A stretch of 64,000 nt of DNA from Serratia sp. M24T3. GTDB taxonomy: Bacteria; Pseudomonadota; Gammaproteobacteria; Enterobacterales; Enterobacteriaceae. Location of the stretch: NCBI RefSeq assembly GCF_000257645.1, contig NZ_AJHJ01000001.1, positions 62,001 through 126,000 of the forward strand, in the 5' to 3' direction. Numbering within the stretch: the first letter of the stretch is position 1; the number at the start of each line of letters is the position of its first letter. The notes under the pieces are model-generated. The model was not told the DNA's origin. It worked only from the letters and a program-made list of their open reading frames with translations, and did no database searches. Below are positions 8,610-16,648 of this stretch, piece after piece. A program made the position numbers and the translations under genes.

Positions 8610-11207
8610 TTAAAGCGCGGTTTGGAAGATCACGCTGTCAGCTTTATCGGTATATTCGCTCAGCTTATCGAAGTTCAGATAACGATAGGTGTCTACCGCC
8701 GTCTTATCAACCTCTGCCATGTAACCCAGATACTCTTCCGGCGTTGGCAAACGTCCCAGCAAGGAGGCGATTGCAGCCAGTTCGGCAGAAGCCAGATAAA
8801 CGTTTGCTCCGTTACCAAGGCGGTTCGGGAAGTTACGGGTCGAGGTGGAAACCACGGTGGAGCCATCGGCTACGCGCGCCTGGTTACCCATGCACAATGA
8901 GCAGCCAGGGATCTCGACGCGAGCACCGCTCTTGCCGAATACGCTGTAATAACCTTCTTCGGTCAGCTGTGCGGCATCCATTTTGGTCGGTGGCGCAACC
9001 CACAAGCGGGTTGGCAACGCGCCTTTGTGGCTGTCGAGCAACTTACCGGCAGCGCGGAAGTGACCGATGTTAGTCATGCACGAACCGATAAACACTTCGT
9101 CGATTTTGCTGTTGGCAACGCTTGACAGCAAACGGGCATCGTCCGGATCGTTTGGCGCACAAAGAATCGGCTCTTTGATCTCGTTCAGATCGATTTCGAT
9201 CACCGCGGCATATTCCGCATCGGCGTCGGCTTCGAGCAGAGTCGGGTTGGCAAGCCACTCTTCCATGCCGGTGATACGGCGCTCGATGGTACGACGGTCG
9301 CCGTAACCTTCGGAGATCATCCACTTCAGCAACACGATGTTAGAGCTCAGATACTCTTTAATCGGTGCCTGATCAAGTTTGATGGTACAGCCTGCAGCAG
9401 AACGTTCCGCCGAGGCGTCGGCCAGCTCGAATGCCTGCTCGACTTTCAGCTCTGGCAAACCTTCAATTTCCAGGATGCGACCTGAAAACAGGTTTTTCTT
9501 ACCTTTTTTCTCAACGGTCAGATGGCCTTCCTGAATCGCGTAATAAGGGATGGCATGAACCAGGTCACGCAAGGTGATCCCCGGTTGCATTTTACCCTTG
9601 AAGCGCACCAGAACAGACTCTGGCATATCCAGCGGCATTACGCCGGTGGCGGCCGCAAACGCCACCAGTCCAGAACCTGCCGGGAATGAAATGCCGATTG
9701 GGAAACGAGTGTGCGAGTCACCGCCAGTGCCGACGGTATCTGGCAGCAGCATACGGTTCAGCCAGGAGTGAATGATGCCATCGCCCGGACGCAGTGAAAC
9801 ACCGCCGCGGTTCATGATGAAGTCTGGCAGCGTGTGGTGCGTGGTCACGTCAACCGGCTTAGGATAAGCGGCGGTATGACAGAATGACTGCATCACCAGA
9901 TCGGCAGAGAAGCCCAGACAGGCGAGGTCTTTCAGCTCATCACGGGTCATTGGACCGGTGGTGTCCTGAGAACCTACAGAAGTCATTTTCGGCTCGCAGT
10001 ATTCGTTAGGACGAATACCTTCAACGCCACAGGCGCGACCGACCATTTTCTGCGCCAGAGAGAAGCCTTTGGAGCTGAGAGCTACCGGCTTGGCAACTTT
10101 GAACACTTCGCTGATAGGCAGCTTCAGTGATTCGCGCGCCTTGGTAGTCAAACCACGGCCAATGATCAACGGAATACGTCCACCAGCGCGAACTTCATCG
10201 AGCAGAACATCGGTTTTCAGTTCGAAAGTAGCAATCACTTCGTCAGTTTCGTGGTTGCGAACTTCACCCTTGTACGGATAGATGTCGATCACATCGCCCA
10301 TGTTCAGGTTAGACACGTCAACTTCGATCGGCAAAGCCCCAGCATCTTCCATGGTGTTGAAGAAAATTGGCGCAATTTTGCTGCCAAGAACGACACCACC
10401 ACCGCGTTTGTTAGGCACGTAAGGAATGTCGTCTCCCATGTACCACAACACTGAGTTAGTCGCGGATTTACGCGAAGAACCGGTACCAACCACGTCGCCG
10501 ACGTAAGCCAGCGGGAAGCCTTTCTTATTCAGCTCATCAATCTGTTTGATTGGACCGATAGTGCCAGGCTGGTCAGGAATGATGCCTTCACGTTCGATTT
10601 TCAGCATTGCCAGAGCGTGCAGCGGAATATCCGGGCGCGACCAGGCATCAGGTGCGGGTGACAGATCGTCGGTATTGGTTTCGCCGGTCACTTTGAACAC
10701 GGTGACGGTAATTTTTTCAGCCGGTTTAGGACGTGCAAGATACCACTCGGCATCGGCCCACGACTGCAGAATTTTGATAGCGTGGCTGTTGCCCGCTTTG
10801 GCTTTCTCTTCGACATCATAGAAGTTGTCGAACATCAGCAGAGTGTGCGACAGCGCTTTAGCAGCGATCGGAGCCAGCTTTTCGTTTTCCAGCGCTTCAA
10901 TCAATGGATGAATGTTGTAGCCACCTTGCATGGTGCCCAACAGTTCAATCGCTTTTTCGCAAGTCACCAGCGGAGATGTCGTTTCACCCTTGGCAACGGC
11001 TGCCAGGAATCCGGCTTTGACATAAGCGGCTTCGTCAACGCCCGGCGGTACGCGGTTAATCAGCAGGTCCAGCAGAGTTTCTTCTTCACCTTCAGACGGG
11101 TTCTTCAGGGATTCAACCAGTGCGGCCATTTGTGAAGCATCGAGCGGCTTAGGGACAATGCCCTGTGCAGCACGCTCGGCTACGTGCTTACGGTATTCTT
11201 CTAGCAC
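8610..11207 (-). CDS. acnB: Bifunctional aconitate hydratase 2 / 2-methylisocitrate dehydratase
   Basis: TCA-cycle aconitase, which also serves the methylcitrate cycle. The start chosen is the GTG at 11207 ([14 protein letters not shown]), preceded by GAGGAGAG. It gives 865 residues, exactly the E. coli length. An ATG 21 codons upstream is in frame but has no homology. The 4Fe-4S ligands are in GSCMTNIG and PGCSLCMGN. AcnB follows the usual HEAT-swivel-1-2-3 domain order. It also binds its own mRNA in E. coli when the cluster is lost. A good promoter lies about 210 bases upstream. Confidence 0.97.
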   Translation of the reverse strand: MLEEYRKHVAERAAQGIVPKPLDASQMAALVESLKNPSEGEEETLLDLLINRVPPGVDEAAYVKAGFLAAVAKGETTSPLVTCEKAIELLGTMQGGYNIHPLIEALENEKLAPIAAKALSHTLLMFDNFYDVEEKAKAGNSHAIKILQSWADAEWYLARPKPAEKITVTVFKVTGETNTDDLSPAPDAWSRPDIPLHALAMLKIEREGIIPDQPGTIGPIKQIDELNKKGFPLAYVGDVVGTGSSRKSATNSVLWYMGDDIPYVPNKRGGGVVLGSKIAPIFFNTMEDAGALPIEVDVSNLNMGDVIDIYPYKGEVRNHETDEVIATFELKTDVLLDEVRAGGRIPLIIGRGLTTKARESLKLPISEVFKVAKPVALSSKGFSLAQKMVGRACGVEGIRPNEYCEPKMTSVGSQDTTGPMTRDELKDLACLGFSADLVMQSFCHTAAYPKPVDVTTHHTLPDFIMNRGGVSLRPGDGIIHSWLNRMLLPDTVGTGGDSHTRFPIGISFPAGSGLVAFAAATGVMPLDMPESVLVRFKGKMQPGITLRDLVHAIPYYAIQEGHLTVEKKGKKNLFSGRILEIEGLPELKVEQAFELADASAERSAAGCTIKLDQAPIKEYLSSNIVLLKWMISEGYGDRRTIERRITGMEEWLANPTLLEADADAEYAAVIEIDLNEIKEPILCAPNDPDDARLLSSVANSKIDEVFIGSCMTNIGHFRAAGKLLDSHKGALPTRLWVAPPTKMDAAQLTEEGYYSVFGKSGARVEIPGCSLCMGNQARVADGSTVVSTSTRNFPNRLGNGANVYLASAELAAIASLLGRLPTPEEYLGYMAEVDKTAVDTYRYLNFDKLSEYTDKADSVIFQTAL

Positions 11208-11589
11208 GACTCTCTCCTCGCTCTCATTGTCATTTATTATATCCAGGCTGAGCCTGGGTTCCGACATCAATCAGCCAAAACCCCGGAGGGTCAAAGCGCC
11301 CTGAAAATGGGGTTAAATGTGGTCGATAGCCGGATCACGGCGGGGTTGTCTTGTGTGAGGCGTAAGCGAAACATCCTGAACGCTTAGCGACGACAGTCCC
11401 CGGTTGCGCTGTGGCAGCATAGCAGGGTTTGACTCGCTTGTTAATTCGTTCACAAAAAAGCAACATAAAATATTTGCTGAATCGTTGAGCACAGTGTGAT
11501 CGACTGCTGTATTTGTTTTGGCCTGAGCCTTGCATGATGAGTCGCTGAAAGTCATGCCGTTTTTATCTCTTAATCAGCAAGGAAAGAAG
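11208..11589. other. Divergent regulatory region acnB / gltI-like gene
   Basis: This 382-base region has no convincing gene. It holds the acnB promoter and a roughly 200-base acnB leader. Near 11485-11513 there is a weak plus-strand promoter candidate (TTGAGC, 17 bases, TGTATT) for the binding-protein gene. Confidence 0.6.
11416..11444 (-). promoter_or_regulatory. Candidate sigma-70 promoter of acnB
   Basis: On the minus strand TTAACA (11439-11444) and TATGCT (11416-11421) are separated by 17 bases, with a TGC just before the -10 giving an extended -10 character. Transcription would begin near 11409, about 200 bases before the GTG. Confidence 0.6.
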
Positions 11590-12486
11590 ATGTCACGCAA
11601 GAACATACAAAAAGTTATTCTCTGCTCCGCCCTACTCTGTGGATACGCTCAGGCAGAAACCTTGACCGGGACTTTGAAGAAGATTGACGATCAAAATCTG
11701 GTGACCGTGGGTTATCGCGAATCCAACGTGCCTTTCTCTTACAAGGGTGACGATAACAAGATCCTCGGCTATTCGCAGGAATATTCCAATGCGATTGTCG
11801 ATGCAATCAAAAAACGCCTGAATAAAGATAATATTACGGTGAAGTTTATCTCTATTACCTCGCCTAACCGCATCCCGTTGCTGCAAAACAATGTCTATGA
11901 TTTTGAGTGTGGTTCAACGACTAATAACCCTGAGCGTCAGCAGCAGGTCACTTTCTCAGACAGCATTTTCATCGTCGGCACCAAACTGCTGGTTAAGAAA
12001 GGTTCAGGAATCAAAGATTTCTCTGACTTAAACGGCAAGGCTGTTTCAACGACCGGCGGCACCACCTCGGAAATCCTGTTGAACAAAATGAATAGCGATA
12101 AAAAGATGCAGATGCGCATCATCAGTGCGCAAGAAGGAGGCGCTTCGGCATTCCATACTCTGGAAACCGGCCGCGCTTCTGCTTATATGATGGATGATGC
12201 TCTGTTGGCCGGTGACCGTGCCAAAGCGCGTAAACCATCAGACTGGGAAATCATTGGCACGCCGCAATCGCGTGAGGCTTATGGGTGTATGCTGCGTAAA
12301 AACGATCCGCAGTTTGAGAAATTGGTCGATGACACCATTGCCAGCGCGCAAACCTCCGGCGAAGCAGCTAAATGGTACACCCGCTGGTTCCTGCAACCCG
12401 TGCCGCCTAAAAACCTGAACATGGATTTTGCGATGTCAGATGACATGAAAGACTTGTTCGCGCATCCAAACAACAAAGCGCTATAA
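11590..12486 (+). CDS. Glutamate/aspartate ABC-type periplasmic binding protein (GltI-like)
   Basis: Periplasmic substrate-binding protein of 298 residues that closely resembles E. coli GltI. The start at 11590 follows AAGGAAAGAAG and gives a clean signal peptide (cleavage after YAQA at 22). The matching core includes SNVPFSYKG, NRIPLLQNNVYDFECGSTTNNPERQ and a conserved Cys pair (FECG and YGCML). No permease or ATPase gene is next to it, whereas gltI normally leads gltJKL. It is therefore an orphan or a paralogue that borrows another transporter. In E. coli this slot between acnB and lpd holds yacH. Confidence 0.85.
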   Translation: MSRKNIQKVILCSALLCGYAQAETLTGTLKKIDDQNLVTVGYRESNVPFSYKGDDNKILGYSQEYSNAIVDAIKKRLNKDNITVKFISITSPNRIPLLQNNVYDFECGSTTNNPERQQQVTFSDSIFIVGTKLLVKKGSGIKDFSDLNGKAVSTTGGTTSEILLNKMNSDKKMQMRIISAQEGGASAFHTLETGRASAYMMDDALLAGDRAKARKPSDWEIIGTPQSREAYGCMLRKNDPQFEKLVDDTIASAQTSGEAAKWYTRWFLQPVPPKNLNMDFAMSDDMKDLFAHPNNKAL

Positions 12487-12504
12487 CCACAAAATTCAGG
12501 TACA

Positions 12505-12531
12505 AAAAAACCGTCACAAGGACGGTTTTTT
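12505..12531 (+). terminator. Terminator after gltI-like gene
   Basis: CCGTC/GACGG with flanking A7/T6 pairing around the loop ACAAG, about 20 bases after the stop. The symmetric A and T tracts allow termination in both directions. Confidence 0.9.
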
Positions 12532-12591
12532 GCTTCCAGACAACTGTTAGCGCAGCTGAATGAAATACTTAATATCAGTAAGCTACTAATA

Positions 12592-12607
12592 CAAGTGCCA
12601 CAGAGCA
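12592..12607 (+). repeat. First copy of a 16-bp direct repeat
   Basis: CAAGTGCCACAGAGCA occurs here and again at 12753-12768, 161 bases downstream. In the second copy it is part of a hairpin. The copies bracket the leader of a small transcription unit. Confidence 0.85.
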
Positions 12608-12752
12608 AATGAAGTATGCCTCACATAGCTCAAAAAAACAACTCAGAAATGCTGTGTAAAAAACCAGTGTCACGGTACTATCCAGGCTGGACTGCTTCGC
12701 CGGTTTAGCGACCGGTCATCGGGCCAGGAGGCAGCTCATCAACACTACGATT

Positions 12753-12772
12753 CAAGTGCCACAGAGCACTTG
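12753..12772 (+). repeat. Second repeat copy, forming a perfect hairpin
   Basis: CAAGTGC (12753-12759) and GCACTTG (12766-12772) pair perfectly around a six-base loop, 60 bases before the small ORF. The first 16 bases repeat those at 12592-12607. It may be a regulatory fold in the leader RNA; this is inference. Confidence 0.6.
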
Positions 12773-12831
12773 TTTCACCGATATTTTTCCGATGAAGTTG
12801 ACGTGGTCGTGGTTCTGCAAAGGATCGCGCA

Positions 12832-12954
12832 ATGAAAAGGATTTCTGTTTATATCCTTATTGTTGTACTGGGGAGTACATTGAGTTTGATAAATGGCGGA
12901 TGGTCAATATCCCATATTTATCTGAACATTAATGTTATCAACCAGAACAAGTAA
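12832..12954 (+). CDS. Putative 40-residue hydrophobic small protein
   Basis: I do not recognise this gene. An ATG at 12832 with a good ribosome site (AAAGGA, eight bases away) opens a 40-codon frame beginning MKRISVYILIVVLGSTLSLI. Two basic residues followed by about 16 hydrophobic residues look like a signal peptide or single membrane helix. The polar tail contains WSISHIYLNINV. It is preceded by a structured leader and followed by an intrinsic terminator, so it forms its own small transcription unit. The design resembles small membrane proteins and type I toxins, but I see no match to a named family. Coding status is unproved. Confidence 0.5.
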   Translation: MKRISVYILIVVLGSTLSLINGGWSISHIYLNINVINQNK

Positions 12955-12960
12955 GTTACT

Positions 12961-12984
12961 GGCCGCTTCTCGGAGCGGCCTTTT
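12961..12984 (+). terminator. Terminator after the small ORF
   Basis: GGCCGCT (12961-12967) pairs perfectly with AGCGGCC (12974-12980), followed by TTTTA, six bases after the small ORF stop. This supports a discrete short transcript. Confidence 0.85.
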
Positions 12985-12995
12985 ATATCAGGCAT

Positions 12996-13029
12996 ATAAA
13001 TAAAAACGGCCCCTTCTCAGGAGCCGTTT
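12996..13029 (-). terminator. Terminator of the pdh operon after lpd
   Basis: Read on the minus strand, AAACGGCTCC-loop-GGGGCCGTTT is followed by TTATTTAT, about 18 bases after the lpd stop. Confidence 0.85.
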
Positions 13030-13046
13030 GAACCTTTAAGCAGAAG

Positions 13047-14471
13047 TTACTTTTTCTTGGCTTTTGGGTTTGGCAGGTCAGTGATGCTACCTTCGTATAG
13101 CTCGGCAGCCAGACCGACAGATTCGTGCAGCGTTGGGTGTGCGTGGATGGTCAGTGCCAGATCTTCGGCATCACAACCCATCTCGATAGCCAGGCCAATT
13201 TCACCCAGCAGCTCGCCGCCGTTAGTCCCAACAATAGCACCACCGATGATACGGTTGGATTCTTTGTCGAAAATAAGCTTGGTGATACCGTCTGCGCAAT
13301 CGGAAGCAATCGCACGACCGGAAGCTGCCCAAGGGAAGGTGGCGGTTTCGTAGCTGATGCCTTTCTCTTTGGCTTCTTTCTCGGTCAGACCCACCCAGGC
13401 AACTTCTGGCTCAGTGTAGGCGATTGAAGGAATAACCTTCGGATCGAAGTAGTGTTTTTTGCCTGAGATAACTTCAGCAGCCACGTGACCTTCATGCACA
13501 CCTTTGTGCGCCAGCATTGGCTGACCCACGATATCGCCGATAGCGTAGATGTGAGGAATGTTGGTGCGCATTTGTTTGTCGACGTGGATGAAACCACGAT
13601 CGTCAACTTCAACGCCAGCTGCGCCAGCTTCCAGCGACTTACCATTAGGAACACGGCCGATTGCTACCAGCACGGCGTCGTAACGCTGCGGTTCTGCCGG
13701 AGCTTTCTTGCCTTCCATCGTTACGTAAATACCGTCTTCTTTCGCTTCGACGTTAGTGACTTTGGTTTCCAGCATCAGGTTGAACTGCTTGCTGATTTTT
13801 TTGGTAAAGACTTTAACCACGTCTTTATCGGCAGCCGGGATCACTTGGTCAAACATTTCGACCACGTCGATTTTTGAACCCAGCGCGTGATACACGGTTG
13901 CCATTTCCAGACCGATAATACCGCCGCCCATGACCAGCAGACGCTCAGGAATGGTCTTCAGCTCCAGCGCATCGGTAGAATCCCAAACGCGTGAGTCATC
14001 ATGAGGGATAAATGGCAGAGTGATTGGACGTGAGCCCGCAGCGATGATCGCGTTATCGAAAGTGATGGTCGTTGGACCGTTCTCACCTTCAACAACCAGG
14101 GTGTTTGCACCGGTAAATTTGCCCAGGCCGTTTACAACTTTAACTTTGCGGCCTTTTGCCATGCCAGCCAGACCACCGGTCAGTTGGCCGATGACTTTCT
14201 CTTTCCACAGGCGGACTTTATCGATGTCAGTTTGTGGCTGACCGAAAACAATGCCGTGTGCTTCCAAAGATTTAGCTTCGGAAATCACTTTTGCAACGTG
14301 CAGCAGAGCTTTGGAGGGGATACAACCAACGTTAAGGCAAACACCACCAAGAGTGGAGTAACGCTCAACCAGAATAGTTTCAAGACCTAAATCAGCGCAA
14401 CGGAAAGCGGCAGAATAGCCTGCAGGACCAGCCCCAAGTACCACGACCTGAGTTTTAATTTCTGTACTCAT
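13047..14471 (-). CDS. lpd: Dihydrolipoamide dehydrogenase (E3)
   Basis: FAD-dependent E3 of the pyruvate and 2-oxoglutarate dehydrogenase complexes and of the glycine cleavage system. It reoxidises dihydrolipoyl groups with NAD. FAD motif GAGPAGYSAA (13-22), redox-active disulphide Cys45-Cys50 in GGVCLNVGC, NAD motif GGGIIGLE and catalytic HAHPTLHE are present. Two adjacent ATGs exist. The second (14471) is better spaced from AAGAGG and yields 474 residues as in E. coli. It is the last gene of pdhR-aceEF-lpd but also has its own upstream promoter. Confidence 0.97.
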   Translation of the reverse strand: MSTEIKTQVVVLGAGPAGYSAAFRCADLGLETILVERYSTLGGVCLNVGCIPSKALLHVAKVISEAKSLEAHGIVFGQPQTDIDKVRLWKEKVIGQLTGGLAGMAKGRKVKVVNGLGKFTGANTLVVEGENGPTTITFDNAIIAAGSRPITLPFIPHDDSRVWDSTDALELKTIPERLLVMGGGIIGLEMATVYHALGSKIDVVEMFDQVIPAADKDVVKVFTKKISKQFNLMLETKVTNVEAKEDGIYVTMEGKKAPAEPQRYDAVLVAIGRVPNGKSLEAGAAGVEVDDRGFIHVDKQMRTNIPHIYAIGDIVGQPMLAHKGVHEGHVAAEVISGKKHYFDPKVIPSIAYTEPEVAWVGLTEKEAKEKGISYETATFPWAASGRAIASDCADGITKLIFDKESNRIIGGAIVGTNGGELLGEIGLAIEMGCDAEDLALTIHAHPTLHESVGLAAELYEGSITDLPNPKAKKK

Positions 14472-14583
14472 CATGACCTCTTAATTGTTTGTCCGGCGGG
14501 TCAGACGTCTTTTGAAGCGCACTCATAAACTATGAATGCAGTACGCAACGCCCTTCATCCACCGGGACGCATACACCGCGAGA

Positions 14584-14611
14584 AGTTTACAGAATTGTTA
14601 AAATTCTGCAA
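14584..14611 (-). promoter_or_regulatory. Candidate internal promoter of lpd
   Basis: On the minus strand TTGCAG (14606-14611) and TAAACT (14584-14589) are 16 bases apart, about 113 bases before the lpd start. In E. coli lpd has a separate promoter so that E3 can be supplied to other complexes. Overlapping TTAACAATTCTG could be an ArcA-like site, but this is weak. Confidence 0.5.
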
Positions 14612-14674
14612 ACAAAGTTCGGGTGACCTGAGTCTCAACAACCTTGTTATCCATTCGGAACAACAAGATCCGTA

Positions 14675-14705
14675 TCAAAAACAAGGCCGGCAACTGGCCG
14701 GCCTT
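14675..14705 (-). terminator. Terminator between aceF and lpd
   Basis: Perfect nine-base arms (14683-14691 and 14697-14705, AAGGCCGGC) around a five-base loop. On the minus strand they are followed by GTTTTTGA. It sits eight bases after the aceF stop and should let only part of the pdhR-aceEF transcripts read on into lpd. Confidence 0.85.
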
Positions 14706-14712
14706 ATAACAA

Positions 14713-16635
14713 TTACATAACCAGACGACGAATATCTGACATTATTGTGCCAATGTATGCCGCAAATCGTGCTCCGGCAGCACCGTCAATAACACGGTGG
14801 TCGAAGGACAGAGACAGTGGCAACATCAGACGTGGTTCGAACTCTTTGCCATTCCATACCGGCTTGATAGACGATTTGGAAACGCCCAGAATCGCCACGT
14901 CCGGCGCATTGACGATAGGCGTAAACGCTGTGCCGCCGATACCGCCGAGGCTGGAAATAGTGAAACAGCCGCCCTGCATATCTGAAGCAGTCAGTTTGCC
15001 ATCACGGGCTTTCTTGGAGATTACTGACAGCTCGCGGGACAGCTCAACAATGCCTTTCTTGTTGACGTCACGGAACACAGGAACCACCAGACCGTTTGGC
15101 GTATCAACCGCCACACCGATGTTAATATATTTTTTCAGCGTCAGCGTCTGCGCATCGGCAGAAAGCGAGCTGTTAAAGCGTGGGAATTCTTCCAGCGCTT
15201 TGGCTACGGCTTTCATGATGAAGACCAGCGGCGTGATTTTCACGTCGAGTTTCTTCTTCTCGGCTTCAACGTTCTGCTGTTTGCGGAACTCTTCAACTTC
15301 GGTGATATCCGCTTCGTCGAACTGCGTAACGTGCGGGATCATGACCCAGTTACGGCTCAGGTTGGCACCAGATATTTTCTGGATACGGCCCAGCTCAACT
15401 TCTTCGATTTCACCAAACTTGCTGAAGTCCACTTTCGGCCATGGCAGCATGCCTGGAAGACTACCACCCGCAGCCGCTGCGGCAGCAGGTGCAGCCTCAG
15501 CGCGTTTAACAGCATCTTTCACGTAAGCCTGAACGTCTTCGCGCAAGATGCGGCCTTTACGACCGGTGCCTTTCACTTTCGACAGGTTAACGCCAAATTC
15601 GCGTGCCAGACGACGGATAACCGGGGTCGCGTGAACATAGGCATCGTTCTCGGAGAACTCACCTTTGCTCTCGGTGGCCGCAGCAGCTGGGGCCGGAGCC
15701 GCCGCTTTCTGTTCCTGTTTGGCAGGAGCAGCCGCTTCTTCTTTCCTGGCCGGAGCCGCAGCAGGCGCCGCGCCTTCAACTTCAAACACGAAGATCAGCG
15801 AGCCGGTGCTGACTTTATCGCCCGCAGCGATTTTGATTTCTTTAACGGTTCCGGCAAACGGAGCAGGCACTTCCATCGAGGCTTTATCGCCCTCAACGGT
15901 TATCAGCGACTGTTCAGCGGCAACTTTATCGCCTACTTTAACCATGATTTCGGTGACTTCAACTTCGTCGCCGCCGATATCAGGCACGTTAACTTCCTTG
16001 CTGCCAGAGGCCGCAGGAGCCGCTGCAGGTTTCTCTTCCGCTACGGTTTCTTCTTTGGCTGCCGGAGCAGCAGAGCCTGAACCCGCGACGTCGAACACGA
16101 AAATCAACGAGCCGGTGCTGACTTTATCGCCAACAGCAACTTTGATTTCTTTCACTGTACCTGCGAACGGAGCCGGAACTTCCATTGAGGCTTTATCGCC
16201 TTCAACGTTGATCAGTGACTGCTCGGCTTCAACCTTGTCGCCAACTTTAACCAGGATTTCGGTGACTTCAACTTCGTCGCCGCCAATGTCTGGCACGTTA
16301 ACTTCTTTGCTTTCGCTTGAAGCCGCGGCGGCAGGTTTTTCTTCTTTTACTTCTTCTTTTGCAGCTGGTTTTTCTTCTGCTTTAGCCGGTGCCGCAGCGC
16401 CGTCCGCAGAATCAAACACGAAGATCAGCTTGCCGGTCTCGACGGTATCGCCGACCGCAACTTTAATTTCTTTAACCACGCCAGCCTGTGGAGAAGGAAC
16501 TTCCATTGACGCCTTGTCACCTTCAACAACAATCAGTGACTGCTCGGCCTCAACTTTATCGCCCACCTTCACCAGCACTTCGGTGACTTCTACTGCATCG
16601 GCACCAATGTCCGGTACATTAATTTCAATAGCCAT
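14713..16635 (-). CDS. aceF: Pyruvate dehydrogenase E2, dihydrolipoyl acetyltransferase
   Basis: Core acetyltransferase of the pyruvate dehydrogenase complex. Three tandem lipoyl domains each carry the lipoylated Lys in GDKASMEVP (the first is Lys41, the others about 100 and 200 residues later), joined by Ala/Pro/Glu-rich flexible linkers. A peripheral E1/E3-binding domain follows ([18 protein letters not shown]), then the catalytic domain with [14 protein letters not shown]. The length of 640 residues is slightly above E. coli (630), with the extra residues in the linkers. It starts 13 bases after the aceE stop. Confidence 0.97.
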   Translation of the reverse strand: MAIEINVPDIGADAVEVTEVLVKVGDKVEAEQSLIVVEGDKASMEVPSPQAGVVKEIKVAVGDTVETGKLIFVFDSADGAAAPAKAEEKPAAKEEVKEEKPAAAASSESKEVNVPDIGGDEVEVTEILVKVGDKVEAEQSLINVEGDKASMEVPAPFAGTVKEIKVAVGDKVSTGSLIFVFDVAGSGSAAPAAKEETVAEEKPAAAPAASGSKEVNVPDIGGDEVEVTEIMVKVGDKVAAEQSLITVEGDKASMEVPAPFAGTVKEIKIAAGDKVSTGSLIFVFEVEGAAPAAAPARKEEAAAPAKQEQKAAAPAPAAAATESKGEFSENDAYVHATPVIRRLAREFGVNLSKVKGTGRKGRILREDVQAYVKDAVKRAEAAPAAAAAAGGSLPGMLPWPKVDFSKFGEIEEVELGRIQKISGANLSRNWVMIPHVTQFDEADITEVEEFRKQQNVEAEKKKLDVKITPLVFIMKAVAKALEEFPRFNSSLSADAQTLTLKKYINIGVAVDTPNGLVVPVFRDVNKKGIVELSRELSVISKKARDGKLTASDMQGGCFTISSLGGIGGTAFTPIVNAPDVAILGVSKSSIKPVWNGKEFEPRLMLPLSLSFDHRVIDGAAGARFAAYIGTIMSDIRRLVM

Positions 16636-16648
16636 CTGTCTTTACCTC

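Noticed and set aside
11313-11555. Minus-strand frames of 66-80 codons upstream of acnB
   Set aside because: They overlap the acnB promoter and leader, show no homology and have no good ribosome site.
14747-16635. The three near-identical lipoyl segments as a possible tandem-repeat expansion
   Set aside because: Three lipoyl domains are the normal E. coli-type AceF architecture, so the DNA repeats are not an anomaly.
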